A stretch of 64,000 nt of DNA, taken from the NCBI RefSeq assembly GCF_017744155.1, contig NZ_JAGHQT010000005.1, positions 124,001 through 188,000 of the forward strand, written 5' to 3'. Position 1 is the stretch's first letter. The number at the start of each line of letters is the position of its first letter. This DNA is from Endozoicomonas sp. G2_1 (lineage in GTDB: Bacteria > Pseudomonadota > Gammaproteobacteria > Enterobacterales > Alteromonadaceae). Below the pieces are notes generated by a model that saw only the letters and a program-made list of their open reading frames with translations, did not search any database and was not told the origin of the DNA. The translations under genes and the position numbers were made by a program. Below are positions 55,550 to 62,959 of this stretch, in pieces.

Positions 55550-56449
55550 ATGCGCAGGGAGTTTGTAGAGCATTTTTATAATGGAAAAGAGGCTTGGAAA
55601 AGAGAGTTTTTTTTCTTTACTAGAATGCGTGGTATCGTGGTCACGTTCTTATTTACAATTATTTTAACGATCATTACTACAACAGGAGCTCCTTGGTGGT
55701 TTGAAAGTTTTCCAAGTTGGTCAATACCTTTTCATTATCTAGCAGGTGGAGTTTTTTTATTCGTAGGTCTTATGTTGACTTATGGTTTTTATTATCTTAG
55801 AGAGCGTTCAAGACGCTCCTTAGATATGAAGTATATTCTTCATGAAATAGCTGACTTTGCGAGAAATAAACAAACGGAGTTATATGAGAGCCCATCAGCG
55901 CCCATTAAATTGAAGGGATTATCACAAGAAGCGTCAAGTTTGATAAAAAGGTATTTTGAGACTCTTATCCCTAAACATGATATTCAAATTGCTATACGTA
56001 TTCTATCAGAGACTGAAGAAGGGGAAAAAAAGTACATTACAATTGCTAGGACTGATGGATTTCATAAAGAGAGGCAAAAGACGACAGAACCTTTGGATCC
56101 TGAGCAAGGTCTAGCTAAGCTATTGAGGCACAAGGAAGGTAATCGAGGAGTCATAATTATTAACGATCTTCAAAAAGCAGCTAATTTTGGACTATACACA
56201 AAATTCAAAAATGATGAAAATTACGGAAGCGACTTTAAAACAATGATAGTAGCACCTCTTAACGGCTGGGATGGTAGTAAGAAAGATATGATTGGAATTC
56301 TGTATGTTACTTCAAAAGAAACTACAGTTTTCAGTGAAAAGCATGCTGATTCTCTTGGATTCGCAGCAGACATTATAGCAAAAGTTTTTTCGGCCACCAT
56401 TAGAGAAAAAGGGTTACCATTTATTAAAGAGGAAGAAAATGAAAAATAA
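55550..56449 (+). CDS. Membrane-anchored GAF-domain protein
   Basis: A 299-aa protein with two membrane helices near the N-terminus (about 29-47 and 62-86), a basic linker (YLRERSRRSLDMKY) and a C-terminal GAF-like domain (about 110-290, with YITIARTDGFHKER, GNRGVIIINDLQKAA, TMIVAPLNGWDG, IGILYVTSKETTVFSEKHADSLGFAADII). The pattern RGVIIINDL and the final helix fit GAF ligand-binding folds. No catalytic output domain is attached. AGAGAAG precedes the ATG. The overlapping 56-aa gene suggests a two-component unit. Its role, sensing or defence, is open. Confidence 0.75.
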   Translation: MRREFVEHFYNGKEAWKREFFFFTRMRGIVVTFLFTIILTIITTTGAPWWFESFPSWSIPFHYLAGGVFLFVGLMLTYGFYYLRERSRRSLDMKYILHEIADFARNKQTELYESPSAPIKLKGLSQEASSLIKRYFETLIPKHDIQIAIRILSETEEGEKKYITIARTDGFHKERQKTTEPLDPEQGLAKLLRHKEGNRGVIIINDLQKAANFGLYTKFKNDENYGSDFKTMIVAPLNGWDGSKKDMIGILYVTSKETTVFSEKHADSLGFAADIIAKVFSATIREKGLPFIKEEENEK

Positions 56450-56609
56450 TCAAAACGGTTTAACTTTACGTCAAATGAAACAAATAATAGATACACCCTC
56501 TATAAAGCCTTTTGGGCAAAGCTCATTTTCTGTATGTGTTTCAAGGTTACTTAAAGCCGAAGATCGTCTTGATAAATTACAAAAAAAAAGTTCAAGGAAA
56601 CGAGATTAA
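56439..56609 (+). CDS. Small basic protein overlapping the GAF gene, 56 aa
   Basis: The ATG lies inside the last codons of the GAF gene (11-bp overlap) and has AGAGGAAG a few bases upstream, so translation is coupled. The product (MKNNQNGLTLRQMKQIIDTP at the start, a middle FSVCVSRLLKAEDRLDKL and a basic end SSRKRD) is soluble and Lys/Arg-rich. No family is recognised. It is below the size most callers accept. Confidence 0.6.
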   Translation: MKNNQNGLTLRQMKQIIDTPSIKPFGQSSFSVCVSRLLKAEDRLDKLQKKSSRKRD

Positions 56610-56868
56610 AGTGTACTAGCCCAGGTGAATAAATCTTAACTTTATCTGTCAGGTTCTACACACCCCTTGGCTGAGTTAAGTTAAGGCGATGATGGAAAAT
56701 AAGTAACAGAGGATATGCCAATATGCTGCGCCTAAGAGGACACACTTAATATAAAAAAACACAGAAACAGGGGCGTTAATGTGATGCCAGACTTGGATCT
56801 CGTCTGTATCTGATGGTTCGTCTTTATAATCGTACATCTTGCCTCTATAGTAGTGCCATGCGATGGTC
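56610..56868. other. Remnant sequence between the GAF unit and the IS5 fragment
   Basis: A minus-strand frame of 83 codons (56676-56927) crosses this stretch. It overlaps the end of the transposase fragment in another frame and would encode a small hydrophobic protein (VFFYIKCVLLGAAYWHILCYLF). It may be the tail of a different gene joined to the IS remnant by deletion. No ribosome site supports it. Confidence 0.3.
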
Positions 56869-57171
56869 TTATAAAGATATTGAATAAAGTCGGCAATCAA
56901 GAAATAGCCATTGAGTATCATTTTCATGAGAAAGAAATTGAAAAATTTCTGACATCACGCCTTTTTTAGACCACAAGTTAAACCGCCTAAATACAGCACT
57001 CCAGTCGCCGAACTCCCTTGGCAAACCTCGCCATGGAATTCCTGTTCTCATGCGGTATAAAATACCTTCGAGTGTCATTCTGTGTTCAGGCTTATTATAA
57101 ATACGACCTGTTAAATACATGATTTTGGATAGCAATTTCCAGCTATCATCTGTTAGCATTAGTCTCTGCAT
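56869..57171 (-). pseudogene. Truncated IS5-family transposase
   Basis: The 100-aa frame begins with the N-terminal DUF4096-like domain of IS5-type (IS427-like) transposases: LTDDSWKLLSKIM, RMTLEGILYRMRTGIPWRGLPREFGDW and VFRRFNLWSKKGV. Homology breaks at WLFLD, just where the first catalytic Asp should be, and the DDE core is missing. It is therefore inactive. It reads away from the intact terminal repeat at 57242-57261. Confidence 0.82.
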
Positions 57172-57241
57172 TTGGGAAGGTTAAACTGATTTTTGGCGAA
57201 ACCATTATAACTAACCCATTTGCTGTTTACTTTTCATACCA

Positions 57242-57261
57242 CAAAGCTCAACACGCTCTAG
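57242..57261. repeat. Terminal inverted repeat of the IS5-type remnant
   Basis: Read on the minus strand: CTAGAGCGTGTTGAGCTTTG. It lies 70 bp upstream of the truncated transposase start, as expected for an IS left end. It matches the MITE end near spoT at 17 of 20 positions. No partner end is found beyond 56610. Confidence 0.7.
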
Positions 57262-57270
57262 TTAAACTTA

Positions 57271-57792
57271 TTATCTTTTGTCTACTGTCCAAGTTTGTTC
57301 TCGATATTCTAAACCTTTGCATTCCACAAGCTGAATAACATTTCGGTTTTGAGATCTTAGATCTATACATCTACCGTAGGCCTCATTCCTAAGCCTGATT
57401 TTTCCTCCAATTTTGACATATGAATCTCGAATGGATGAAATGTCATTTTGAATTGAACTTATTATATGTTTTTGTGCGTTAACGTCAGCAGTTACAGTGC
57501 TGATGTGAGAATCCAGTTCTTGCCTTTTCCCTTCTACATGAGAGTCAAAAATTGCTTCTTGAGATTCTCTAAGTTTGGTGTAAAGCTCGTTAACTGTAGT
57601 CGCATTAACTTGTAGAGCAGCTACTTCTTGTTTCAGTTCATCTATGTTTTGCTTCACTGACAAAATGGCTGTAATTCCCCAACCACCAGATATACCAAAT
57701 ATACCTGCAACTATTACGACAACCCATGCAATGCTCTTAAGCTTTTCGATTTGCTTTTCTAATTTTTCTATTCTTTCTTTATGTTCGTCCAT
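57271..57792 (-). CDS. Membrane coiled-coil protein with C-terminal ricin-like motif
   Basis: A 173-aa protein: charged N-terminal helix (EHKERIEKLEKQIEKL), one membrane helix (about 22-45, WVVVIVAGIFGISGGWGITAIL), a long coiled coil (about 48-125) and a short C-terminal segment with YGRCIDLRSQ, VIQLVECKG and QTWTVD. The last part resembles one repeat of a ricin-type beta-trefoil (the CxD..Q..QxW pattern). It may be an exported or membrane-tethered binding protein. No family name is assigned. It is the last gene of the minus-strand island block. Confidence 0.6.
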   Translation of the reverse strand: MDEHKERIEKLEKQIEKLKSIAWVVVIVAGIFGISGGWGITAILSVKQNIDELKQEVAALQVNATTVNELYTKLRESQEAIFDSHVEGKRQELDSHISTVTADVNAQKHIISSIQNDISSIRDSYVKIGGKIRLRNEAYGRCIDLRSQNRNVIQLVECKGLEYREQTWTVDKR

Positions 57793-57815
57793 AAATACTC
57801 CAATTTTATATATTG

Positions 57816-58157
57816 CTATTTTTTAGGAACTTCTAAAACAAGCTTTTTATAATAATTTTGGTTTATGACTCCACAACTTGTACCATCTTGCGAACCATAC
57901 ATTACTACAAGGCTGGTTTGATCTGCTTTATCGCTGTTGCCACAATTAAATTCCCCTGTAGCTTCATGAGATGCGACGAGTGATATCCCATTTAATCTTT
58001 TATGAGCTCTATCCAATTCAGTTTGGAGTACAGCAAGCTCTTTTTCTGTCACACCACCTAATGCCTTTATAATCCATGAGCCATTAATTGACCCAATAGC
58101 ACCGAGAATAACTGTTGTAGCAACACCTATTAAAATACTCTTTGAAATATCATTCAT
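57816..58157 (-). CDS. Hypothetical membrane protein, 113 aa
   Basis: Not recognised. One N-terminal membrane helix (about 8-33, ILIGVATTVILGAIGSINGSWIIKAL), a short helix, then a small soluble domain with two Cys (EFNCGNSDKAD and GTSCGVINQNYY) that could form a disulfide outside the membrane. It lies 23 bp before the 173-aa gene on the same strand and resembles it in layout (membrane helix plus Cys-bearing outer domain). Confidence 0.6.
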   Translation of the reverse strand: MNDISKSILIGVATTVILGAIGSINGSWIIKALGGVTEKELAVLQTELDRAHKRLNGISLVASHEATGEFNCGNSDKADQTSLVVMYGSQDGTSCGVINQNYYKKLVLEVPKK

Positions 58158-58206
58158 AATAAATACTCCATCCTAGCTAAGTAAAAATAAAATGTTTATA
58201 TTTTGT

Positions 58207-58968
58207 TCAAGCTATGTTATCGGCATCAATAATAGCTTCAGCTAATTGCATCGCTATATCTTTGGTTTGAATAAGTCCTTTGAAGTGCCCTTGATTGTCA
58301 ATGACAGGGGCTTCTTCGAGATTATTTGAATGCAAATAGCGCATCACATTGAGTTTAGATGTAGTGGTTGTTAAAAGTGCGCCTAAGCTGTCTTCTTTAA
58401 ATTTTATATGGGTGTTTCTGTTGTGAAGGCTTTCAACAAATGTTGTGAGTTCTTCATTTGTGTTGTTTATTGTCACCGCAGAGACGGGTATTAAGCATAG
58501 AAACTTATGAGCCGTGCTATCAATTCTAAAGTACTTAATGTTGTTCATTACTTCTATTTGATTCTTAATGGCTCTTGCATTGTAGGCACGCCTATTTCTA
58601 TAACGGAAAGTCAGCACTTTAGCATCTGAGGGTATAGGCTCAGCTCCTTTGGTTTGGTGCTCACTATCAATATCCTCCTCACCTAACATTTCTTGAATAA
58701 TATCAGGGTCAAATTCTTTTAGGTCATGTACGGGTTTTGATAATTGGCTTTCAATCTCAACACCAAAACCTTTGAAAGAGGAAATGATGCCAGCTTTAAA
58801 CATGCCAACTAGCATCGGAAAAAGACCTATAGCCAACCACTGGGCTTTTAAGTCTAGGAACTTGCCATTTGCGCTAGTTTGTTCGATGTAAAGAAAATAA
58901 AAAATAAGTATGGAAGTGACGACTCCACCGAGTAACCACCAATGGCGATTACGAATTGTGATATTCAT
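58207..58968 (-). CDS. Membrane protein with CBS-like domain
   Basis: A 253-aa protein with two membrane helices near the N-terminus (about 10-27 and 42-62), a linker, an unrecognised middle domain and a C-terminal segment with CBS-domain character (LHSNNLEEAPVIDNQGHFKGLIQTKDIAMQLAEAI; the APVID-x-GxxxGLI pattern). CBS domains bind adenosyl nucleotides, so it may sense nucleotide levels. It is co-oriented with its neighbours. Function is unknown. Confidence 0.6.
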   Translation of the reverse strand: MNITIRNRHWWLLGGVVTSILIFYFLYIEQTSANGKFLDLKAQWLAIGLFPMLVGMFKAGIISSFKGFGVEIESQLSKPVHDLKEFDPDIIQEMLGEEDIDSEHQTKGAEPIPSDAKVLTFRYRNRRAYNARAIKNQIEVMNNIKYFRIDSTAHKFLCLIPVSAVTINNTNEELTTFVESLHNRNTHIKFKEDSLGALLTTTTSKLNVMRYLHSNNLEEAPVIDNQGHFKGLIQTKDIAMQLAEAIIDADNIA

Positions 58969-59054
58969 TATCGCTCCTAAACATTCCGTTTTTTGGTTTA
59001 AAGTCTTTATTTAACATGGTATTGGCTTTTGCTGACTGAATATTCGAGAATGAT

Positions 59055-59918
59055 TTAGTTTCTCGGGGCTCTCCAACCTGCTGATTCAGCCTCTTCAATA
59101 CTACAAAACCAGCGTTCGCCCTTGGATAAATCAATTTTTACCTTACTGTAACTTCGAGAGCTTTGAGTGTGGTAAATACGTCCAGAGCGAGAAATGTTAC
59201 CTTTAATGTTACAAGAGGGAGGTTCATTTGATGCTAGAGGAGGAGCGCTTGAGAAAATTGAGTTTGCAGCAAGGTGATCATCAATGAATCTATTTCTATT
59301 ACCTTGGAGCTTTTCTATTTCATTGTTTCGCCACTTTTCGTGCTCGTCAGGCTTGTCTGCTGCGTTCCAATCAAGTAGTAGCGAAAGCATCTTGCCGTCA
59401 ATATTAGAGCCATATTCATCCATAATATAAAATACAGCTCTTGCCGCGTCACCACGCACATTTTTAGGAGGTTCAATAACTCCCATGTCTGGATCAACTT
59501 CAAAATCACAGCCACCAGGGATGCGCGGATGTTTGTAAACTTTTTTACTATCGTCTTTTCCTATAACGTCAAAAAGGTAATTACTTCGGTCTTGGTTTAC
59601 TTGCCCTATTGCAGGGTGCAAATTGTGTAAATCAGCTTCCATTAGATTAAATCTATCTGAATGCTTTCTGCACCATTTTCGAGACTTGCCAGGGCAGCCT
59701 GCGGCTTCTTTCATCCATGATGCAGGGAAGATATGCTCGACTTGAAGACCTTTCCTATTGCTAAAATTAACTTTGCAATAAAATGTTTTACCGCCATTTT
59801 TGTAGAGCTTTGGATAAATATATTTGTCTCTTGCATCATCATAATCTGGTATTTTCGTTTGGTCAGCAAATCCTACAAATGATATTAAAGCTAATAGCAA
59901 CGTAGATATTCTTTTCAT
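59055..59918 (-). CDS. Secreted endonuclease I (EndA/Dns family) with C-terminal extension
   Basis: A 287-aa nuclease with a signal peptide (about 1-18, ending FVGFA). The endonuclease I core has GLQVEHIFPASWM (the HNH-like His), DLHNLHPAIGQVNQDRSN and VRGDAARAVFYIMDEYG. EndA enzymes degrade DNA outside the cytoplasm. After about residue 235 comes a separate Cys-bearing module (SCNIKGNISRSGRIYHT, then GERWFCSIEEAESAGWRAPRN), of a type also seen at the C-terminus of other secreted nucleases. AAGGA precedes the ATG. In an island it may serve DNA degradation or defence. Confidence 0.85.
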   Translation of the reverse strand: MKRISTLLLALISFVGFADQTKIPDYDDARDKYIYPKLYKNGGKTFYCKVNFSNRKGLQVEHIFPASWMKEAAGCPGKSRKWCRKHSDRFNLMEADLHNLHPAIGQVNQDRSNYLFDVIGKDDSKKVYKHPRIPGGCDFEVDPDMGVIEPPKNVRGDAARAVFYIMDEYGSNIDGKMLSLLLDWNAADKPDEHEKWRNNEIEKLQGNRNRFIDDHLAANSIFSSAPPLASNEPPSCNIKGNISRSGRIYHTQSSRSYSKVKIDLSKGERWFCSIEEAESAGWRAPRN

Positions 59919-59960
59919 GAAATTGTCCTTGGCTTTTTAATTTTTACAATACAATTTAAA

Positions 59961-60101
59961 TCATGGAAGTTCTTTAAGTTGGTACGCGATATTCCACATT
60001 TCTAATAATTCTTGATATTCAAGTATTTCTTCTTCTGAAGCTTCACCAGCCAACATTTTTTCCGATAAAAACTCCATTCTTTTAACTTGCTCTAATGTCA
60101 T
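59961..60101 (-). CDS. Hypothetical small acidic protein, 46 aa
   Basis: The ATG at 60101 gives a short, highly charged helical product (MTLEQVKRMEFLSEKML, then GEASEEEILEYQELLEMW). A longer frame from 60173 has a poor, Cys/Arg-rich N-terminus and is not supported. No family is assigned. It lies between the endonuclease and hydrolase genes on the same strand. Confidence 0.5.
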   Translation of the reverse strand: MTLEQVKRMEFLSEKMLAGEASEEEILEYQELLEMWNIAYQLKELP

Positions 60102-60210
60102 GTTTAGTATCCTTATTAAACAACACAAATAACGTCTGAATATTGCGTTTCGACTTGCTGTTCTTAGCAGCATACGAGCTATACAACATCTTTTTAGCTA
60201 AAGGTTTTGG

Positions 60211-61017
60211 TTACGAAAGTGTCCTAAACTTTTGTGCTGGTTGTTTTAATGTGTAGTCGTTTAAATAGCGATAGAACGCTTTGGCGTGTTTGTAGCCGCC
60301 ATGTGACGAAACGACTTTTTTGCAGTTCACCACGTATATGTTTTTCTTTCTCAGTACATAGCTTCTATCTTCTGGGCCACAAAGTCCGAGTGCGGTGTCA
60401 AATTCCGCCGTTCGGTAAGCAACGTTAAGCACTCCATCACGGAAAGAATGGAAAACATGAAGGTGCTGACAACGCAGTGTTGAAGTATAAAACTCTTCGC
60501 CGGTTTCAAGGCACTCATTATCAACTGCTGGAGCCGTTGAAAAATAATTGCGAATAAGAGGCTTCTGAGCGCCTTTTAACGCTTTTAGTGTTACTCTGGC
60601 ACCAAGACTATGGGATAACACGTCAATGCTTGCTGTTTGCGGCTCAAGCGTTGTTAGAAGCCTTCTAAACATGCGCGCTGCACTATCGGCTCGTCTTTTG
60701 GCTTTGTACCATTCAGCTGGATTGTCACATCCAGGCCATGAGTAACCTAGTATAAAATCGTAATGATTCCCGCCTTTAGTAGTCAGCTCTTTTTCTAACA
60801 ATTCATAAGCATCATATGCTTCGTAAGGCTCATTGTTGTAGCCATGAACTAATATAAGCACTTTTTTTCCACTAACCGTAGCGGAGAGGTTACTCAGCGG
60901 GACTTTCTGTCCATTGTGGCTGTCGTTACTGAGATTGATGTCGTAAATGGTATGTTCGCCATTGGGCGCAATATCGTCTGGATGCGAAAAATCTTTGCGG
61001 GCACTAATGATATACAT
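60211..61017 (-). CDS. DUF900-type alpha/beta hydrolase
   Basis: A 268-aa cytoplasmic alpha/beta hydrolase. The oxyanion region is LILVHGYNN (about 54-62) and the nucleophile elbow is Ser137 in LSHSLGARV. The layout (GYSWPG after the second strand; VVSSHGGYKHAKAFY with a His near the end) fits DUF900-type esterases. Substrate unknown. It is transcribed with the MORC-like ATPase gene, 95 bp further upstream, so it may be an effector of the same system, or merely a neighbour. Confidence 0.72.
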   Translation of the reverse strand: MYIISARKDFSHPDDIAPNGEHTIYDINLSNDSHNGQKVPLSNLSATVSGKKVLILVHGYNNEPYEAYDAYELLEKELTTKGGNHYDFILGYSWPGCDNPAEWYKAKRRADSAARMFRRLLTTLEPQTASIDVLSHSLGARVTLKALKGAQKPLIRNYFSTAPAVDNECLETGEEFYTSTLRCQHLHVFHSFRDGVLNVAYRTAEFDTALGLCGPEDRSYVLRKKNIYVVNCKKVVSSHGGYKHAKAFYRYLNDYTLKQPAQKFRTLS

Positions 61018-61112
61018 TGCAGCTCTCCTTAATTCCTTGCTTTAAATAAACGTAGTAGCAAATTAGGAAAGCTGCAAATGTAATATAAATTTAGCTAGTT
61101 AAATCTATTACA

Positions 61113-62918
61113 TTAGTTTTTACAGTGTTTTTCGACTAAATAAATTATAAAAGGCTCAAGAATAATAAAAGCTGGCTTTAAATCCATAGCAGTATGATTC
61201 CAGTAAACTCCTGAATGCTTTGTACAATTTCCTTTAGTTGAAATATCAGAAACAACCCTTTTAAGTTCTGTTCTTGTCGTTTTTTCCTTTGTGTACTCAT
61301 TTATTTTCGACCCTAAAAAATCAGGGAATGAAGTCGATGAGTTTCTTCCTATTAAGGCGGTGAACATTTCGAGAAAAGACCATGCACCAACGTAAGCAAG
61401 AACTGAATGTTTTTTGAGTGATATAGTGCATAAAGACGAGTACAAATGTTCTGGCTTATTTCCTGTCAATTGCTTTAAAGTGTTGTTTAACTTTTCAGAA
61501 AAAGAGACTCTATTTTCTGGAAGTGGTTCCAAAAAGCCGTTGTTATTGCTACTGCCAGTATTTGTATTCTGTGATGAATTGTTCTCATCAGAAGGTGCGC
61601 TACTTTGATTACCTTCAGGTTCAGGCATTTCGCCTTGTTGTGTTATTTCATCAGGAGAAGAAGGGGGTTCTGTTGACTCATTTTCCGGTATTGTATCAGA
61701 AGCGTTCAAACCATTAGTTTGCACTAAGCTGACGCCATTCTTGTTAATTTCTGCATGCAATTGCTTATCTAAAAGCTCTTTAACTATCGATTGATTATGT
61801 TCAAGTTTAGACACTTTATTTCGAAAGTAATTTGCTTGAAAGAGTAAATCAACATTGTAGTCCGTCGTCAATTTTTTACGTAGTTCATCATAGAGACCTT
61901 TTAAATTCTCATTAAAATTAGTCTTCATAAAATCGACAGGAAAAGTATCTAGATTTAATTCTCCGTATATACGCTGTGCGGCATATTTATTTTTAGTGCC
62001 TAGTAATAGCTCAGGTATATTACTTCTAACCGTAGTACCTTCTATAACTCGATTATTTCTAAGTAGTCGTAAACCAGGTTGCACATAGCTACCTGTTTCT
62101 CTCAACATAATAAATCCATGAACCTTCCTTGATTTATAAACGAAATCAAATGGTATTTTCCAGGTTACTAGGGCTTGCTCTTTAACATCACCATTTTTAG
62201 TAACAGGAGGGTACACCATTACTTTAGGCTGACTTAGCTGTGTTTTTTTCTTATTAGGTGAAAGTAACTTCCCATCATAATAAAATTCTATAGAAACTTT
62301 ATTTCTATAGTTCATAAATGTTTCCGCAATGAAAGGAATGATCACATCTTGATAATGCTCTGCTGACTCAAAGCGAATATGGTTTCTTAGAATTATGTTG
62401 GTGTAGTGTTCTGACGCTGAAGCGTCAGTCGATATCACCTCGGCAGAACTTTGATTGTTTTTTAATAGTTTTTGTAACTCAAAATTAAAATCTAACTTTT
62501 CATTTTCACCTAATGCAGAAGTTTTGATAGACCAGTTATCAGTGAACCAAATTGAAGAACTCTTCATCCCGATCCCATAGACGCTTAGGCTATCAGTGGA
62601 GTGAATACCTAGTTGAACACCCAATCTTAGAGCTCTGTGGATATCTTCTCGTTTAATACCCCCTGCGTTATCTGAAATAACAATTTGATTTTCTTTGCTA
62701 GAAATCTCAATTTTTATATTGAGCTTTGGACTAGAGTCAGTATCTAATTTTGCAAGTTTTTTTTCACTATCTATAAATGACTGGATAGAGTTATCAATGA
62801 ATTCAGCAAATGCTGTTTCAAGATCATAATTTAAATGTTGGAGAACACCATAAATTTGCATTTCAGGAGAAACATCTACTGAAAAGTTTTTGGAGGCTTT
62901 AGGATCATCCTTGCTCAT
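61113..62918 (-). CDS. MORC-like GHKL ATPase
   Basis: A 601-aa protein. The GHKL ATPase domain occupies about residues 15-190: N-box Glu39-x-x-Asp-Asn (EFIDNSIQ), G1 box DNAGG (83-87) and G2 box YGIGMKS (114-120). An S5-like transducer follows (VQPGLRLLRNNRVIEGTT, about 280-300). A low-complexity Ser/Asn/Glu/Pro linker (about 420-470) leads to a C-terminal helical domain (about 475-601). Such MutL/MORC-type ATPases occur beside DNA methyltransferases in restriction-like systems. The methyltransferase gene lies 41 bp upstream on the same strand. ATP-driven clamp-like action on DNA is inferred. Confidence 0.82.
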   Translation of the reverse strand: MSKDDPKASKNFSVDVSPEMQIYGVLQHLNYDLETAFAEFIDNSIQSFIDSEKKLAKLDTDSSPKLNIKIEISSKENQIVISDNAGGIKREDIHRALRLGVQLGIHSTDSLSVYGIGMKSSSIWFTDNWSIKTSALGENEKLDFNFELQKLLKNNQSSAEVISTDASASEHYTNIILRNHIRFESAEHYQDVIIPFIAETFMNYRNKVSIEFYYDGKLLSPNKKKTQLSQPKVMVYPPVTKNGDVKEQALVTWKIPFDFVYKSRKVHGFIMLRETGSYVQPGLRLLRNNRVIEGTTVRSNIPELLLGTKNKYAAQRIYGELNLDTFPVDFMKTNFNENLKGLYDELRKKLTTDYNVDLLFQANYFRNKVSKLEHNQSIVKELLDKQLHAEINKNGVSLVQTNGLNASDTIPENESTEPPSSPDEITQQGEMPEPEGNQSSAPSDENNSSQNTNTGSSNNNGFLEPLPENRVSFSEKLNNTLKQLTGNKPEHLYSSLCTISLKKHSVLAYVGAWSFLEMFTALIGRNSSTSFPDFLGSKINEYTKEKTTRTELKRVVSDISTKGNCTKHSGVYWNHTAMDLKPAFIILEPFIIYLVEKHCKN

Positions 62919-62959
62919 TATTTTTTCCTTATTAAACTAAACTAAAATAACGTTCTGTA

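Noticed and set aside
56676-56927. Minus-strand frame of 83 codons possibly encoding a membrane protein
   Set aside because: It starts inside the transposase fragment in another frame with no ribosome site; it may be the tail of a lost gene, so it is mentioned only as remnant sequence.
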